Below, piece after piece: positions 12,790 to 25,505 of a DNA stretch of 64,000 bases. The first letter of the stretch is position 1. Each line of letters starts with the position of its first letter. Under the pieces are notes generated by a model. The model ran no database searches and was not told the origin of the DNA. It saw only the letters and a program-made list of their open reading frames with translations. The stretch is from Maea johnstoni (Eukaryota > Annelida > Polychaeta > Spionida > Magelonidae): NCBI GenBank assembly GCA_963942565.1, contig OZ012686.1, positions 14,968,056-15,032,055 of the forward strand, given 5' to 3'. Position numbers and translations under genes: made by a program.

Positions 12790-13440
12790 AACTGCCATCA
12801 AATGAAACACTGAATATTCACTCAAAATTGGCGATAACTCGGAGAGTGGTAGAAGTGTTCTGCATAAAATGTGGGTAATGTGGCGCCTGCTAGCTTGAAA
12901 ACAAGATGGTTGACCCCAAGTTTTTAAATCGTTTTAGGAAATATATGGTCCTAAGAAAAATTTCAGCAAGTTTGAAAAATTCTGAATTGGCAATTTTTTC
13001 TATAACCACCAACTTCCTGCAATTTTGAAGTGTTCTGCATGAAATGTCGGTAATGTGGCGCCCCCTATCTTGAAAACGAGACAGTTGACATTGACTCCCA
13101 GTTTTTTTAATTGTGTTATGAAAATATATGGTCCTAAGAATAATTTCGGCAAATACGAAAAATTTCTGATTGTGGAGATTTTTTTCTATAACTGCACAAA
13201 CTTTCTGGAATTTTGAAAGTGTTCTGCATGAAATGTCGGTCATGTGGTGTGCCCTAGCTTGAAGACGAGACAGTTGATCCCCAGTTTTTAAATCATTTTA
13301 TGAAAATATATGGTTCTAAGAATAATTTCAACATGTTTGAAAAAATTCTGAATGTGAAGATTTTTCTATAACCTCACTAACTTCCCACAATACGGAGCTA
13401 GACGCCATTGGTAAACTTGCCAGAGTAGCGCCCCCTAAAA
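12790..13440. repeat. ~180-bp tandem repeat, 3+ copies
   Basis: Blocks TTCTGCATGAAATGTCGGT, GTGGCGCCCCCTA and ATATATGGTCCTAAGAA recur at about 12858, 13034 and 13219, spaced 176-186 bp, with a degenerate end near 13400. Non-coding. Confidence 0.75.
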
Positions 13441-15287
13441 TGGCAACAAAACAATGGAATCAAATTATCTAAAGTGAAAGTCAAAAAATATATATACTAA
13501 AGAATATTATCCATCATCATCATTTTTTTCTATTGTTTTACTTCTCTGTAATTACTACACGAAAATCTGTGATTTCAGAACACTTGTCTATAATACCCTG
13601 AAGAGGGCGCCCTTTTTGGGAGAATGAAACACCTCATCCCTTAAATGATATTAAAGAGAGGGTGGTCCAACGAATCTCTGTACCAAGTTTCGTAGAAATA
13701 GGTGATTTGAGTGAATTGTCATGTATGTCCTTGAACACATAGGCAAAATCGTGCCCCTATTTCTTGCCATGTATCACATCTAGACCCATGTCAAGGTACT
13801 GCCTGTTGCCCGCCCCGTTTGCAAGGCAGAGAATTTTAAACGCAGGATATACCTACAGTATATTTTGGCCGCTAAGCTATTCTGACGTGTCCAACTGTCG
13901 CATTGTCGCATCTGCGTGCGACAGGGACTTCAAAACGTACGACAGGCCAAATCAATGAAGCACTTGTGAGCGCTGAAAATCATCGGACTGCATTGCCAGT
14001 GGAGCCTTTTATATATTTTAAAATATATTATGTCATGCAGAATTATTTAAACATGTTGACACCATTTCTTTAAATGGTGTTATCAACAGATTGATCGGTG
14101 ATTCCATTATTTTCATGGGGCGTATACTATAGTTACAATCGATTAAAATGTTTTGAATTTATTTTGTCACACTGAAGAAGCTGAGCCCCAGAAAAAATCG
14201 TCTGTGCTCCCAATATTTTAAACTTGGACAACCCTAATATCATTCTGACCACAGACATCTGTAATCGAAAATATGGCAATGAAACTACAATACACCTGGT
14301 GTTTTATACATAGTAAGCAAGAATAAAATACCGCTTATAACTTGTTCTTTGTCCGTTTATTGTAGTTTTATAGCAATATGTTTGATTACAAATGCCTGTG
14401 CTCTGACTAAAGCGTTTTTAAAGTCACCGCACTCATTCTTATCATGTTCCAACGCCTATAAGAGTGTAAGAGGCTTTAACTGTCATGGATCGTTCGTTCT
14501 CACTGGATATGCCACTTCAACTTTATGACGGCGGAACATGGGAAATGGAAAATATATTCTGATTAATATTCCAATAGCATAAGAATACCTTTACCTTTAC
14601 CTTTATCTTTATGTGAATCAAGTTCACGCAGGTTCGAGCCAGTGTATGCAAGCTGCGCCTCCCATTTTTTCTTGAAATTTCAATTAAAGTAACTCCATAG
14701 AGACTGATTTTTGCACTCATTCACATCTGGAGCATATATAGAGGCTGATACATGTTAAGTGACGACGCAATATTTTGTGAAAAGATTTTGAGTAATACGT
14801 TCATTAAAGGCTTAGAAGGCATGTTATTTACCGATCAGCTTGGGGAATGAGAGATCTTCCAGGACCCACCTTCCGATCTGCGTTTTGAAAAGCCATTTGT
14901 ATTTGAACATCACATACTCAATTTATCACAATATCATGAACTGGATATCTGAGTTCATACTTTGTTACAATAGCCCTGTTATTAATATGTTTCATGACCT
15001 GATATTTTGTTGCAATAATTATGTTAATATGTTTCATAACTTAGCCACATTGCTAATACATTATATCTTTCTGGTCCTTTTGTACTGTATCGTAATAGGG
15101 GTTTACTTGCACCATCGTAGGTTCAAGAATTCGCATCTAATTAATAAGTAATAGGTTTTGGATAGCCCATAAAAACATTCTATAGTGGTACTACCGGTAG
15201 CCGGGGGTTAATCATATACATCTGAAATATCAACAGCTGTCACATTGACTATTGCAGCTCTTTCACCCAAACTATCTTTAACCTTCC
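13441..15287. other. Long stretch without a recognised gene
   Basis: No conserved protein frame, tRNA or TE terminus was recognised. A short hexamer run (TTTACC) lies near 14585-14610. Small frames such as 14840-15151 have no supporting homology or splice context. Confidence 0.4.
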
Positions 15288-15632
15288 AATGCTGAGGCTA
15301 CTTTCGTCCTGAGGCCTAAACAAAAAATATGTTCGTTTCCTATTACATGCTAGAAAAAATAGGGTAGGTAGGTATGGATTTTTTTATCATATATTTTTTC
15401 TCTCCTCCATGCTGCATTAGATGTAAATGTAAAGCAAAATAGCAGCATCTAAAGTAGTGGGGTAAGATTTTTGAAAAACATCTAAACCTAGTCATGTTGG
15501 TATTCATTGGATAGCTTTCGCTGAGTACTCTCAGATGATTACCCTTGTGCAAGGGTTCCAGTTATTTTTTATTTTTAGTTTTTTTTGCATCATTTTGTAC
15601 TGTCCAAATTAGCCACCAGCAGCGTAACGGTT
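15288..15632 (+). mobile_element. TTAA-MITE family A with inserted family B fragment
   Basis: Begins TTAACCTTCCAATGCTGAGG and ends near AGCCACCAGCAGCGTAACGG, the diagnostic ends of family A. After about 22 bp it is interrupted by sequence starting AGGCCTAAACAAAAAATATG (family B) and more DNA, then resumes at AAACATCTAAACC. TTAA target and CCCTT-type ends fit a piggyBac-like non-autonomous element. Confidence 0.7.
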
Positions 15633-16379
15633 ATGTGACATTTACCAGGCAAATTGCAAGTGTGTCAAAGTGCTACACGATTGGTACAGTTTCGTCAATG
15701 AATTAAAGTCAAACGACATGTCATGCTACTTTTCTGACGAATACCACTGGAGATGTTCAAACCTTACTGAGGCATGTTAGAAGATTGTAAATTTAGATTA
15801 CTTTCAGTCACGCATAAACATTCACAAAATCATGAGGGTATTAGGTCACAGCAGGAGATAAATTGATATACCCTGCTTGCAGCCAATAGGCACTGGAGAT
15901 AATGGCTTGAGGTTAGCGGCATTCCAGACCCTTGCCTAGTTTTTTTTATATTAAAATCACTTAAAGTCAAATTTAAAGTTAAAAGTATTAATTAAAATTA
16001 AGATTTTTTTTTAGAATTTTCCGCTGTTTTCAGGAAAATGACAGAATTTTTTTCATTATTTTTTTTCATTGTTTTTTTTCCAAAGACAGCATAAAAATGT
16101 TTTGAATATATTCCACTGTTTTCTGTCGTTCACACCTGCACCAACATATTGAAATACTGATCGATCTTGATTAATTAAAATATCAAAACTAATCAAATTA
16201 CCAAACCTGAGACATCTCAACATGTCTTTGATCAAATTTGATTGAAATATTGAATAGAACTAAATGAAATGATATTGCTTATCAGTTGCATTCCCTGACA
16301 GACATCCCCGTTACATGCTGTGAGTATCTTAAATGTTTGGCATTATCCTTCGTGCAACATTTCCAGGTAAAATTGTGAA
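15633..16379. other. No gene seen
   Basis: AT-rich sequence with T runs near 16010-16080 and no recognisable coding or mobile-element signal. Confidence 0.4.
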
Positions 16380-16714
16380 AACGGTTTTCAGCTGCAGAGG
16401 TACACAGGAAGACGTGTCCGGAAACGTTCGAGCTATTCGACCTAGTTTTAAGTATTCGACCAATCAATGTGCAAGAAAAGCCCTATCGCTTCAAGCGTTC
16501 GGACAGAGGTGCGTGCTTAAACCATAGAAAACGTTGCCCTGTCTAGACTGAACGTAGTTGCCAGGAGGATCACCTCCGCTCCGAGCACAGCCTCTCAAGT
16601 GGTAACTCCACAAGATGCTCAAGATCACACCGAATTCACTGCAACACAACGGATTTTACACAGGTAGTCAAAGCACAAGTGGAAACTGAGTGATTTCTGC
16701 AAATTTGAATCATC
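16380..16714 (+). other. Candidate 5' untranslated exon or promoter region
   Basis: This stretch is richer in GC and CpG than its neighbours (ACGTGTCCGGAAACGTTCGA, CTCCGCTCCGAG), has a CCAAT motif near 16458 and ends at a good donor, CATC|GTGAGTAA, at 16714/16715. The Dicer ATG exon starts straight after an acceptor, so an upstream non-coding exon is required somewhere; this is one of two candidates. No direct evidence links it to Dicer. Confidence 0.2.
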
Positions 16715-17634
16715 GTGAGTAATTTTATTTTGATTTGACAGCTGAATTGTGGTGTATTTATGTCATTGTCGGTGCGCTATTTCTTTGTTGTGAAATGAAT
16801 GAATGAATGACATTTGCAGATTTGGTCCTGCGAGATTTTGGGGGTAAATAGTGACTGCAGCTTTTTCACTAGAAATTATCCTCCAGAATCACTCCTACTA
16901 GAACAGATCTTCACCATTGCCCCATAAACTGTCAATTTATCTGATCTGATTGACTACAAATGTATTTGAAGTGGCAATAACAAGAGATAAAAAGATATAT
17001 ATATTTTGAACTTTTTTTATACATCAATTTGGTGAATATAAAAAACTAATTTAAAAGCTTAAAACATTTCTAATGTTAACACCGACAGCACGTTGTACAA
17101 TACTAGGCTTAAAAATACAGGTCCTTGTCAATAATAGACATCTAATTCCAAATTCAGGAATGAAAGGAGTGTGATTTAAAACTCTTGAAAGTCAATGAGT
17201 TAATTCTTTAATGGCCCACCGTAGGTTGCTCCCTTACACATGTTGACACTTGACAGCCTAAACAACTTAACCCCTACCCCCACACCATCATTGCCAAAAC
17301 CCCTCCCCCCAAAAAGTATTCAAGTATGTAAGTTTGCATTTTTCTTTTAACAGGTGAAAACCAATTGTTCCCACATGACCTCGTGCTGATCATCAATGCC
17401 AGATCAGTGACTCCTGGCATGAGTTCAGCCCTACCCTATAGCGCATATAGTAATTGGTCTCTTGCTACATATGATATATATCCAATTCTTTTCTTCATCT
17501 AAGGCCAAACTTACAAAAATATGTACATACTTTAAGTAGGTACTCAAAATATGCAAAAATAGGCTTAAATTTTAATATATTCATACAAAGAATAGAAATA
17601 AAAAAATATTAAAGCAGTTGAAACATGTCAGCAG
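16715..17634. other. No gene seen; MITE fragment at 17443-17501
   Basis: The only recognised item is about 60 bp containing GCGCATATAGTAATTGGTCT and TTCATCTAAG, matching the right half of the small inverted-repeat element at 62885-63070. The rest is AT-rich non-coding DNA. Confidence 0.45.
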
Positions 17635-17955
17635 CAGGGGCTTAGCCGCATACTATGCGTCCAGCGTGTCATTTGGACACCCATAACACTGTTTTTTGAC
17701 AGTTTGGACACCCAAAAGTTTATGTCAGAATTTACTGATGATGACTTTTCTTAGAAGATAGAAGATGTAGAAGCTGTAGTGTCACTTTTATAAGATCTGT
17801 CCACACAAAGCAGTTACTGGCCTAAAAAGCAAAATCTGTAAATATATAGGGTTTATTTTATTAGCAGAATGTACCTTGTACCACACTTTGGACACGCAAA
17901 AGTCTATGAAACCTCTATTTGGACACCCTGTTTCCAAATATTGGCTAAGACCATG
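17635..17955 (+). mobile_element. Non-autonomous hAT element with 8-bp TSD
   Basis: Starts CAGGGGCTTAGCC and ends GGCTAAGACCATG. The 8-bp duplication GTCAGCAG lies on both sides (17627-17634 and 17956-17963). Internal ATTTGGACACCC blocks occur in both orientations. Eight-base duplications and CAG...CTG-type ends are hallmarks of hAT transposons. No transposase frame. Confidence 0.85.
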
Positions 17956-18137
17956 GTCAGCAGTGTCAATGAATGGCGTATTTTGCACATACAACAAGGT
18001 GTTGCAATGGTCAGTCTCTTATTGCTTTTATAAGAATGAGGGCAGGAGATGCACTATCACTTCTAGTTTGAGCAACTCTTACTTCAGTATGTTGGCCATT
18101 GTTTACTATGTATGTACATGATATCAAGAAGTAGAGG

Positions 18138-18419
18138 CAGTGTCTTAGCCAGGATTTAGAAACTGGGTGCCTAAAATTGGCAATTGTAAAATTTTTGGGC
18201 GTCCAAATTTTAAGAGGGGACCACAATATTCTCAGATTTCAACCATAAACATGTATAAATTTATCAAAATAAGGCATGATATCCTTTTAGAATGTCATGG
18301 GAATTACATGGAGATGAAAAAAGTTATGCTTGAGATTGACATTTTAAGAAATTCCTCACAAACAATTTGGGTGTCCTGAGAGGTGCTTTTTCAGGGTTTG
18401 GGTGTCCAAAAAGACCATG
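18138..18419 (+). mobile_element. Non-autonomous hAT element, family E
   Basis: Starts CAGTGTCTTAGCCAGGATTT and ends near GGTGTCCAAAAAGACCATG. It is homologous to copies at 30459-30770, 36204-36519 and 46498-46806. No clear target duplication survives around this copy; the family has 8-bp duplications elsewhere. Confidence 0.75.
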
Positions 18420-18697
18420 TCATCGGAAGACTTTCAGGCATTTCATAGTTTTTATCTAGGCTGAGTAGGAAATGGACTGCAAACCTGAGCCAATAGAATT
18501 GATCTTCTTACCTAGACTTGAAAACAAATATTAGGGATCAGATCTATGCAAGAATCATGTTACCTTGAGTCAAAGCATGGGCCTTCAAAACATGAAGATA
18601 GATAATGCAAAATTGAATATTTGTTTATTTATTGCTACTTAAGGTTTTTCCTAGATCATATAAACTTGGGTATCTTATTTTACCTTTTTAGATAACC

Positions 18698-18928
18698 ATT
18701 AGGCCTAAAAAAAGTTGTTTGTTTCCCTGTAACCCTACCCTAACAGGTTTTTACTCAAAAAAATCCCTACCCTAAAGCTTTTTCCACCCTTTCAACTCCC
18801 AATCAACATAAAACATGCATAAAACGCATATTTTTGACCAAAAAATTGTCCAATTTTTTTTACTGACCTACTTACTCTAGTTTTTTTTCAGACCTTTACA
18901 TGAAACAAACAAATTTTTCTAGGCCTTG
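18698..18928 (+). mobile_element. MITE family B
   Basis: Starts AGGCCTAAAAAAAGTTGTTT and ends with the inverted block GAAACAAACAAATTTTTCTA then GGCCT. Inside are CCCTACCCTAACA and its inverted counterpart. Related copies: within 15288-15632, 31303-31541, 35822-36050, 43888-44098. The superfamily is not clear because target duplications are not obvious. Confidence 0.7.
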
Positions 18929-19130
18929 TAGATTAAAGGTCATCCTGGATATTTTCTTTAGATTTGTTATCAACTTATTTGATATAAATGCCATATATAT
19001 GTATTTAATCCTAGCATAAAGCATTGAGGTTAGAGCCCAGTGCTGTGTACAAGCCTACAATGCGACTGGTAGCAGCTTGAGAACAGATTGCAGGATGAGA
19101 ACAGATTGCATGTCAGCTGGCCACACTGGG

Positions 19131-19560
<430 letters not shown>

Positions 19561-20167
19561 AGGCATGTTTGATAAAGATATCTGTTTAATAAAGATATGC
19601 AGTACCCAGTGTAATGATTTTGGTAGCTGCGAGGGTGAGATCTTTACCCCCCCCCCCCCCCCCCCCCCCGATCCCCCTTAGCCATCCCAGCATGCAACAC
19701 GAGCATCTTTCCTGTGTGCCGCTCCGGAGGGGAGTTAAGAGCATCAGATTTGCATAAATGATTTAAAGCGGATGCATTGACAGCACATAGGTTAGCTTAC
19801 TTACCTAGTGTCTAGACTTTGTGGCATCCATACATTCAGGCTGCTGTGTGCACAATACTACTCTGAAAATTCTCTGTCAGGCATCACCCCCCCCCCCCCC
19901 CCCCCCCCAACACACACACACAGATGCACCTTAGCAAGTGTCTAGACTTCACTTGGTGGCATCCACTTTTTCAGATTGCTGTGTGCACAATACTAGTCTG
20001 CAAATTCTCTATTGATCAGGCTTCACCCCCCACCCCCCCCCTTACATATATTAAGCATGGCCTCTATTCCTAAATAAACCACACAAAGAACTCCCTTTCT
20101 GACTGAAAAAGTTTATACACAATTTGATATCCATTATGCTTCACCAACTACTTATGCAAATTATATG
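19561..20167. repeat. Poly-C runs and a short direct repeat
   Basis: C homopolymers lie near 19649-19670, 19886-19908 and 20025-20041. Around the last two, the block GTGTGCACAATACTA...CTGAAAATTCTCT and its near copy about 125 bp later form a tandem duplication (about 19848-19910 and 19977-20045). No gene seen. Confidence 0.65.
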
Positions 20168-20360
<193 letters not shown>

Positions 20361-20665
20361 ATTTGGTGGTCCTCAGTCATATACTGTTCTCAACCTGGCT
20401 TTCCTGCATTGCATCAGTGTCCTGAAGAATATTAGCTACAAGTCTTGCCTGAGTAGCTAACCAGCTGTATTTGATAACCAGCTGTTAGCATTTATCAGCT
20501 GTATCATGCGAGATGCTAATAAAGATGAGCACAGCCACTTATAACAATTACTTGAATTGTTATAATAAAAATGATGTTTTGATGTCATCAAAGATGCTTG
20601 TTATTTTATGTGTATATTTATGCAGGTCCTATTTGCTTTGGAGTGTGGTTTTTGATAAGTGTAAT

Positions 20666-20979
20666 CAGGGACTTAGCCAGGACTCGTCTTGCCTGTCTTT
20701 TGGACAGGCAGTTTCCTGAATTTAACCTCCTTTTGGACAGGCAAAATTTTCTATGAGGAATTTTCAATTTTGACTTTTGGAGTGTAATAACCAAATAGTT
20801 CCCTAACAAACCATCTTCTATGACATAGGCGAAGTGTAAAATGCCCTTTTTGACACAATAGGCTATTAAATATAGTTGGTATAAGGATTTAAAGTAGATT
20901 ACTAACTTAATCCGGAAAGGCTGAAATTCTAGAATCGTTTTTTTGGACAGGCATTTTTGAAATCCTGGCTAAGACCGTG
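20666..20979 (-). mobile_element. Non-autonomous hAT element, family D, 8-bp TSD
   Basis: Starts CAGGGACTTAGCCAGGAC and ends GGCTAAGACCGTG. The 8-bp duplication AGTGTAAT flanks it (20658-20665 and 20980-20987). Internal mirrored CTGTCC/GGACAG blocks. It is homologous, in reverse, to copies at 29022 and 32752 and in the same orientation to 33567. Confidence 0.88.
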
Positions 20980-21335
20980 AGTGTAATCTGGCAATGTCTC
21001 CCAGGAAAAATAAATCCCCAGACTTCACTAGTCACGGGTAAAACAGGAACAGTATGCCGAGACAGAGAGAGGCAGTTTTGCTGGTTAGTGGTGGTAAGGG
21101 TAATGGTGGCATAGTGGTTGTGGTATTTTTATCATGTCAGTGATTGCTAGAAGGATGCTGATACCAGTAATAAACATGGAGGCTGTGATGAGGCTTAATG
21201 GCCGTCGTCCTCGCAGTACAGGTAACAGGCACACACCTGCTGGTCGTGGCCTCAATATGAGGATAAGTGTAGGCCTGATGCTAGGCATAGACTTACCATA
21301 GCTCTAAACTTATGGTTTGAAAAACAAGTAACTGC

Positions 21336-21337
<2 letters not shown>

Positions 21338-21368
<31 letters not shown>

Positions 21369-21485
21369 ACACAGACACATGCATGCACACACACATGCAT
21401 GCATGTGCACACACACACCCATTCACAACCACATACAAAAACAAACACACACCACAAACATGCACAACACACACATATGCATGCA

Positions 21486-21520
<35 letters not shown>

Positions 21521-21605
21521 CCACACCATACATACACACACACACAAACACACGACCAACACAACACACACACACACACACACACACCACACACACAAAC
21601 ACACA
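21338..21605. repeat. (CA)n microsatellite
   Basis: CA dinucleotide with AT/CATGCA interruptions over about 270 bp. Thr-His and Cys-Val frames on the two strands are artefacts. Bases 20988-21337 and 21606-22021 hold no recognised gene. Confidence 0.95.
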
Positions 21606-22021
21606 GAGATGTCAGCCACTGCCTCTGCCCACTCTACATAACACCTGGTCTCCTCTCAGACTCCCTCCTCACCCTTGACATTTCATACTTGTACCATTAT
21701 TGCCCCATAACCAGTTGGCCGGACATAAAAATCTGGCAATGTTTGCGGCAAGATTACTGGTGGTCGTCACCTTCCAACACGGGCAGCCACCAGGTCCCTG
21801 CTGTCTGGGTTATAATCATGCATCAGCAGCCTCCTAGTCTGAGCAACATCTCCCCGCTCCTCTACAATGGCTGGCACAGAGTGAGAGTTGAGGGAAAAAA
21901 CGAAATATATATCTAAGTTCTAAACAAAAAACAGGAACATGTCAGTTGTAAGCTGCAATAAAGTGAGAATGGTATTCTAGGGTTCTACAAATATTCATAT
22001 AATCAAAAATATCAGACCATG

Positions 22022-22378
22022 CAGGGCTCAACATTGAGAAAAAACTTCATAATCCCAGCAGGGCTAGTTACCGTAACGTTTACTAGCCCTTAAATATTTT
22101 TGCTAGCCCTGATATTAATTACAATTCTTTTCAAATAGTGACCTTTGTTGATAACAGCTAGAGCCTCTGTTGATAACATGAAAAGAATACAGTATATTGT
22201 GTTAAATTGAGTTATATTATCATCCAGGTATGCAGAGCCAAAAGAGGGCTTAATACTTTTTAGCGCTGATATTCTAATCCTATCTAGCCCCTCAGGGCTA
22301 CTCCCAGGTAGAATTTACTAGCCCTGACTTTCAATAACTAGCTCGGGGCTACTGGGCTAGCCTTTATGTTAAGCCCTG
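22022..22378 (+). mobile_element. CAGGGCTCAA-ended non-autonomous element (family H)
   Basis: Starts CAGGGCTCAACATTGAG and ends TGTTAAGCCCTG. Internal GGGCTAG and CTAGCCC blocks are repeated in both orientations. Flanks CCATG and CCTTG are near matches, consistent with a 5-bp duplication with one change. Related to 22886-23105 and 57505-57856 by termini. Confidence 0.7.
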
Positions 22379-22821
22379 CCTTGTGGGGTGTCTGTTCTTA
22401 TAAAATGAAGATCCACATGTTTTCTGTTCGCAGATTGCCCGACCAATTTGATAGCAATTACCTTGTTTAACCTCGACAGAGGCAATAAAAATTTTCTAAA
22501 TTTTATACTTAAGTTTTGATGTTATTTTTGTATATTTTTCTCGCCCATTTTCTTTTTGCCTATACCCTTTATGACTTTTCAAGGTACTTTCAATTATATT
22601 GTTATTCGAACGATCCTGTTATGAATTTAATGAATGTACCTCTCAATTTCCATTCTAATGTTAGATAGTCAAGTGGGGCAAGTTAAGGGCTTGTTCAGCT
22701 TGCCCGAAATGCCATTTTTCCATAAACATATAGTCATGACTATGGGGCTATATTTTACTTCGAGCCCTGCCTTATCTTGACACAAGCTGTCACAGTCATT
22801 AAATTGTTATTCATCGCATAA

Positions 22822-23180
22822 ATAGGCGATACTTGGGGGGGGGGGTCGAAATGCTTGAAGTATCCTGCCTCTATTTTTACAGGGGCAGGGCTCAACATTA
22901 AGGCTAGCCCTGTAGCCCCCGGCTAGTTATTGAAAGTCAGGGCTAGTAAATTCTACCTGTGAGTAGCCCTGAGGGGCTAGATAGAATTAGAATATCAGCG
23001 CTTAAAAAAGTATGAAGCCCTCCTTTGGCTCTGCATACCTGGATGATAATATAACTCAATTTAACGCAATACACTGTATTCTTTTCATGTTATCAACAGA
23101 GGTCACTATATGATAGATAGGCAATACTTGGGGGGGGGGGGGGAGATAAATGAGGTACCCTGCGTCTATTTTTACTGGGG
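22822..23180. repeat. Direct repeat with an inserted CAGGGCTCAA element
   Basis: A block with GGCGATACTTGGGGG through CTCTATTTTTACAGGG (22822-22885) recurs at about 23118-23180. Between them at 22886-23105 is sequence starting CAGGGCTCAACATTAAGG, homologous in inverse order to the right part of 22022-22378. Poly-G runs occur in both copies. Confidence 0.6.
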
Positions 23181-23512
23181 TTCATTTTATGTTTTATGGT
23201 GGGATGAGGAATGTGAGTCTACAATTGCTGCTCAATTAAATAATCGTAAAATGTGATAAGCGCTCGTATATTTTCAAAAACTTGCAGAGTCTCAATACTA
23301 GTCAGTTGGGAAACATAAAACTGTAATCCTTGGCATGAATTTACTCTTTGCATGCAAATTTATAAGTGGTGATATTATCTTTTGAAAATGAACTGATGGG
23401 GCAGAAAGATCAGCTTGAAGGTAATGGTCACTATTGTTCTCTACTAGCAAGTTGAAATAGTGCTAAGATCCCTTCCAGACAATCCTGTATCCACCAACCA
23501 ATGCAGCCAATT

Positions 23513-23686
23513 CAGGGCTCGAAATTAGGGGGTGCCAGGAGCCCAGGGCTCCCTTGATTTCTTCTGCGGCTTCCTCAACTTTTTGCAGGGAGCCCAAAGA
23601 TGTACTGGTTTCTATACACAACACCCATCAGTAGCATTTAAAGATGCAATTGGGCTCCCTGGAAAAATTCATAATTTCGAGCCCTG
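23513..23686 (+). mobile_element. CAGGGCTCGAAATT-ended element (family G), 5-bp TSD
   Basis: Ends are CAGGGCTCGAAATTAG and ATAATTTCGAGCCCTG. CAATT is duplicated on both sides (23508-23512, 23687-23691). At 174 bp it is a short MITE. The 5-bp duplication recurs for others of this terminus type. hAT-like ends suggest a hAT subgroup; there is no transposase to confirm it. Confidence 0.85.
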
Positions 23687-23719
23687 CAATTTGAATGCAT
23701 TTTCTGTTCGGTAATATTT

Positions 23720-23775
23720 TACATAGTAAACATGAGCTGCCATGGCTCTTGGCCGATTACAAAATAACAAATCAA
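23720..23775 (-). mobile_element. SINE 3' fragment
   Basis: ATGAGCTGCCATGGCTCTTG followed by GCCGATTAC resembles the 3' half of the tRNA-derived SINE at 53390-53615 (CACGAGCTACTAAGGCTCTTG then GCCGACTGG). The promoter head is missing. Confidence 0.45.
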
Positions 23776-23994
23776 GTATAACATACAGGGTGTAACAGCA
23801 ATATAAATGATAAGTAGAGCAAAAGCAATGGAATTTTACACACAGACTAGATCTGTATTATCTATGTTTCGGCTAAACCACCTTGCAATCTTATTCTAAA
23901 CCTAGGACAATGTTTACCCTCTGTTTTTCTGGGACCACTTTTATGCAAGTCGACAGTGGGTTAAATGGAGGTTATTCTGCATAATAGAATCCCA

Positions 23995-24480
23995 GAATTC
24001 CTTTACCTTAGCTGCTGTCAGATGCTAGTTGCTCTGTCTGCCAATAGATGGCAGTAGTTGCTGTGCCAGATGCTAGTTGCTGTCTGCCAATAGATGGCAG
24101 TAGTTGCCGTATCAGATGGTGGCATTCTATCAGGGTCTTAGCCTGGATTTCAAAAATGCTTGTCCAAAACAGCAAATTCAAAACTTCCTGCCCATCCAGA
24201 TTTTAGCCACTTATCTACCTCAAATCCGTATACTAACTACATTTTATAGCCTAGTGTGTCAAAAAGGGCAATTTCAACTTCGGTCATCTTCTAAAAAATG
24301 GTTTGTTAGATAAATATCTGATTATTACCCCCAAGAAATCAAAATTGAAAATTCCTCATAGAAAATTTTCCTTGTTCAAAGAAAGGGTTTTCAGGAAACT
24401 GCCTAATCAAAAGACAGGCTGGATGGTAGTTGGTCTGTCTGCCAATAGATGGCAGGAGATGTTCATGACTATTTAGGGGA
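23995..24480 (+). mobile_element. Short tandem repeat split by truncated family D hAT element
   Basis: The block CTGTCTGCCAATAGATGGCA occurs near 24038 and 24082 and again near 24440. Between the last two lies a family D copy, 24131 to about 24423, starting CAGGGTCTTAGCCTGGATTT and missing its right end after GACAGGCTGGATGG. Confidence 0.65.
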
Positions 24481-24957
24481 CATATTTCATTTTTTGATGT
24501 CTCAGTGCTAGATATCATCGTCATCGTCATCGTCATCCTAACCATCACCATCAAAGTCGATTTTGCCATCACCACCACTTTCGTAATCATTATCAACACA
24601 GGGTTAGGCATTTGAGCTCATCCTGTTGTGATCGCAAACCTATTCTGAGTAGGGCGAGCAAAACATTGATTTCAGGTTTCTTGTCAGTGATTAGAAGATC
24701 TTTATGCGAAGAACAAATGCATATATAGCTGTAGGCAAAATACCCAGTTTCTACATGCAATCAGCTCTACAGGTATTGCATATATTTTGACCATGCGATA
24801 TTGAAACTGGATTCTTTTGTTGATACTCTTATAACTCTGGTTGAAGTTATTACTACTGTATGAAGTCATATCATCTTCTTGTATGCTTAAGTTTCTAACC
24901 ATATGCTGCTGCAATTCTTATGTGATTTGGTCTTGAAAGCAGTCATCCAGACAATGA
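24481..24957. other. No gene seen; short (ATC)n run
   Basis: A brief ATC/GTC trinucleotide run lies near 24510-24600. Otherwise unremarkable. Confidence 0.45.
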
Positions 24958-25184
24958 TTAATCCTTCTAATTCTGAAGCTACTTTCTTCCAAGGCGCAAG
25001 AATGCAAAATATTTGTAAAAAAATACCCCATCTAATGATCTAAACCCTGTCATGTTGGTATTCATTAGAAAGCTCTTGCTGAGCATTAACATATGAGTAC
25101 CCATATGCCTTGGTTTCAGTCACTTTTCAGCTTGTTTCATTTTTTTGTATTAACCAAGTTATCCACCAGCAGCCAAAGGGTTAA
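24958..25184 (+). mobile_element. TTAA-MITE family A
   Basis: TTAA ends flank TCCTTCTAATTCTGAAGCTA and CCACCAGCAGCCAAAGGG. The middle contains CATGTTGGTATTCATTAGAA, the family signature. piggyBac-like target preference; no transposase. Confidence 0.82.
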
Positions 25185-25247
25185 ATACTGCTCAAGAGTC
25201 TATAATGACCTGGTGTCTCACCTTAACAATAAAATCTCACTTTAACC

Positions 25248-25505
25248 AGAGAAATACATCCCCTTGATCCGCAACCCCATAGGCACAGCATGCTAGTACC
25301 TAGGGTATGTGCGCCTCGGGTTACGCGGTGTAGGCTGGGGAAGTATTGGTCATGTGATTGGTTTCGCGGCAATTTCAGTCTGACCCAGGGCCTGTGAAAC
25401 CAGCAGGCAGCCAATCCTGGGGTACACAGGTTATCTATGACTCATAGTGGTGTGAGGCAGCAAAATTTGATGATGCATGCACAGTGCCCACTCCCTGTCT
25501 ACAAC
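25248..25505 (+). repeat. Dispersed repeat K, first copy
   Basis: Runs from GAAATACATCCCCTTGATCC to CAGTGCCCACTCCCTGTCTA. An inverted homologue lies at 36641-36864. Between the ends both contain a GCGCCTCGGGTTACGCG-like block and GTCATGTGAT-type sequence. Neither protein nor tRNA features were seen, so the class is unknown. Confidence 0.7.

Noticed and set aside
14585-14610. Interstitial telomere-like hexamers (TTTACC)
   Set aside because: Not the TTAGGG/CCCTAA motif and only about four imperfect units.
21293-21916. Thr/His- and Cys/Val-rich open frames
   Set aside because: Artefacts of the CA microsatellite; the non-repeat tail has no recognisable domain.
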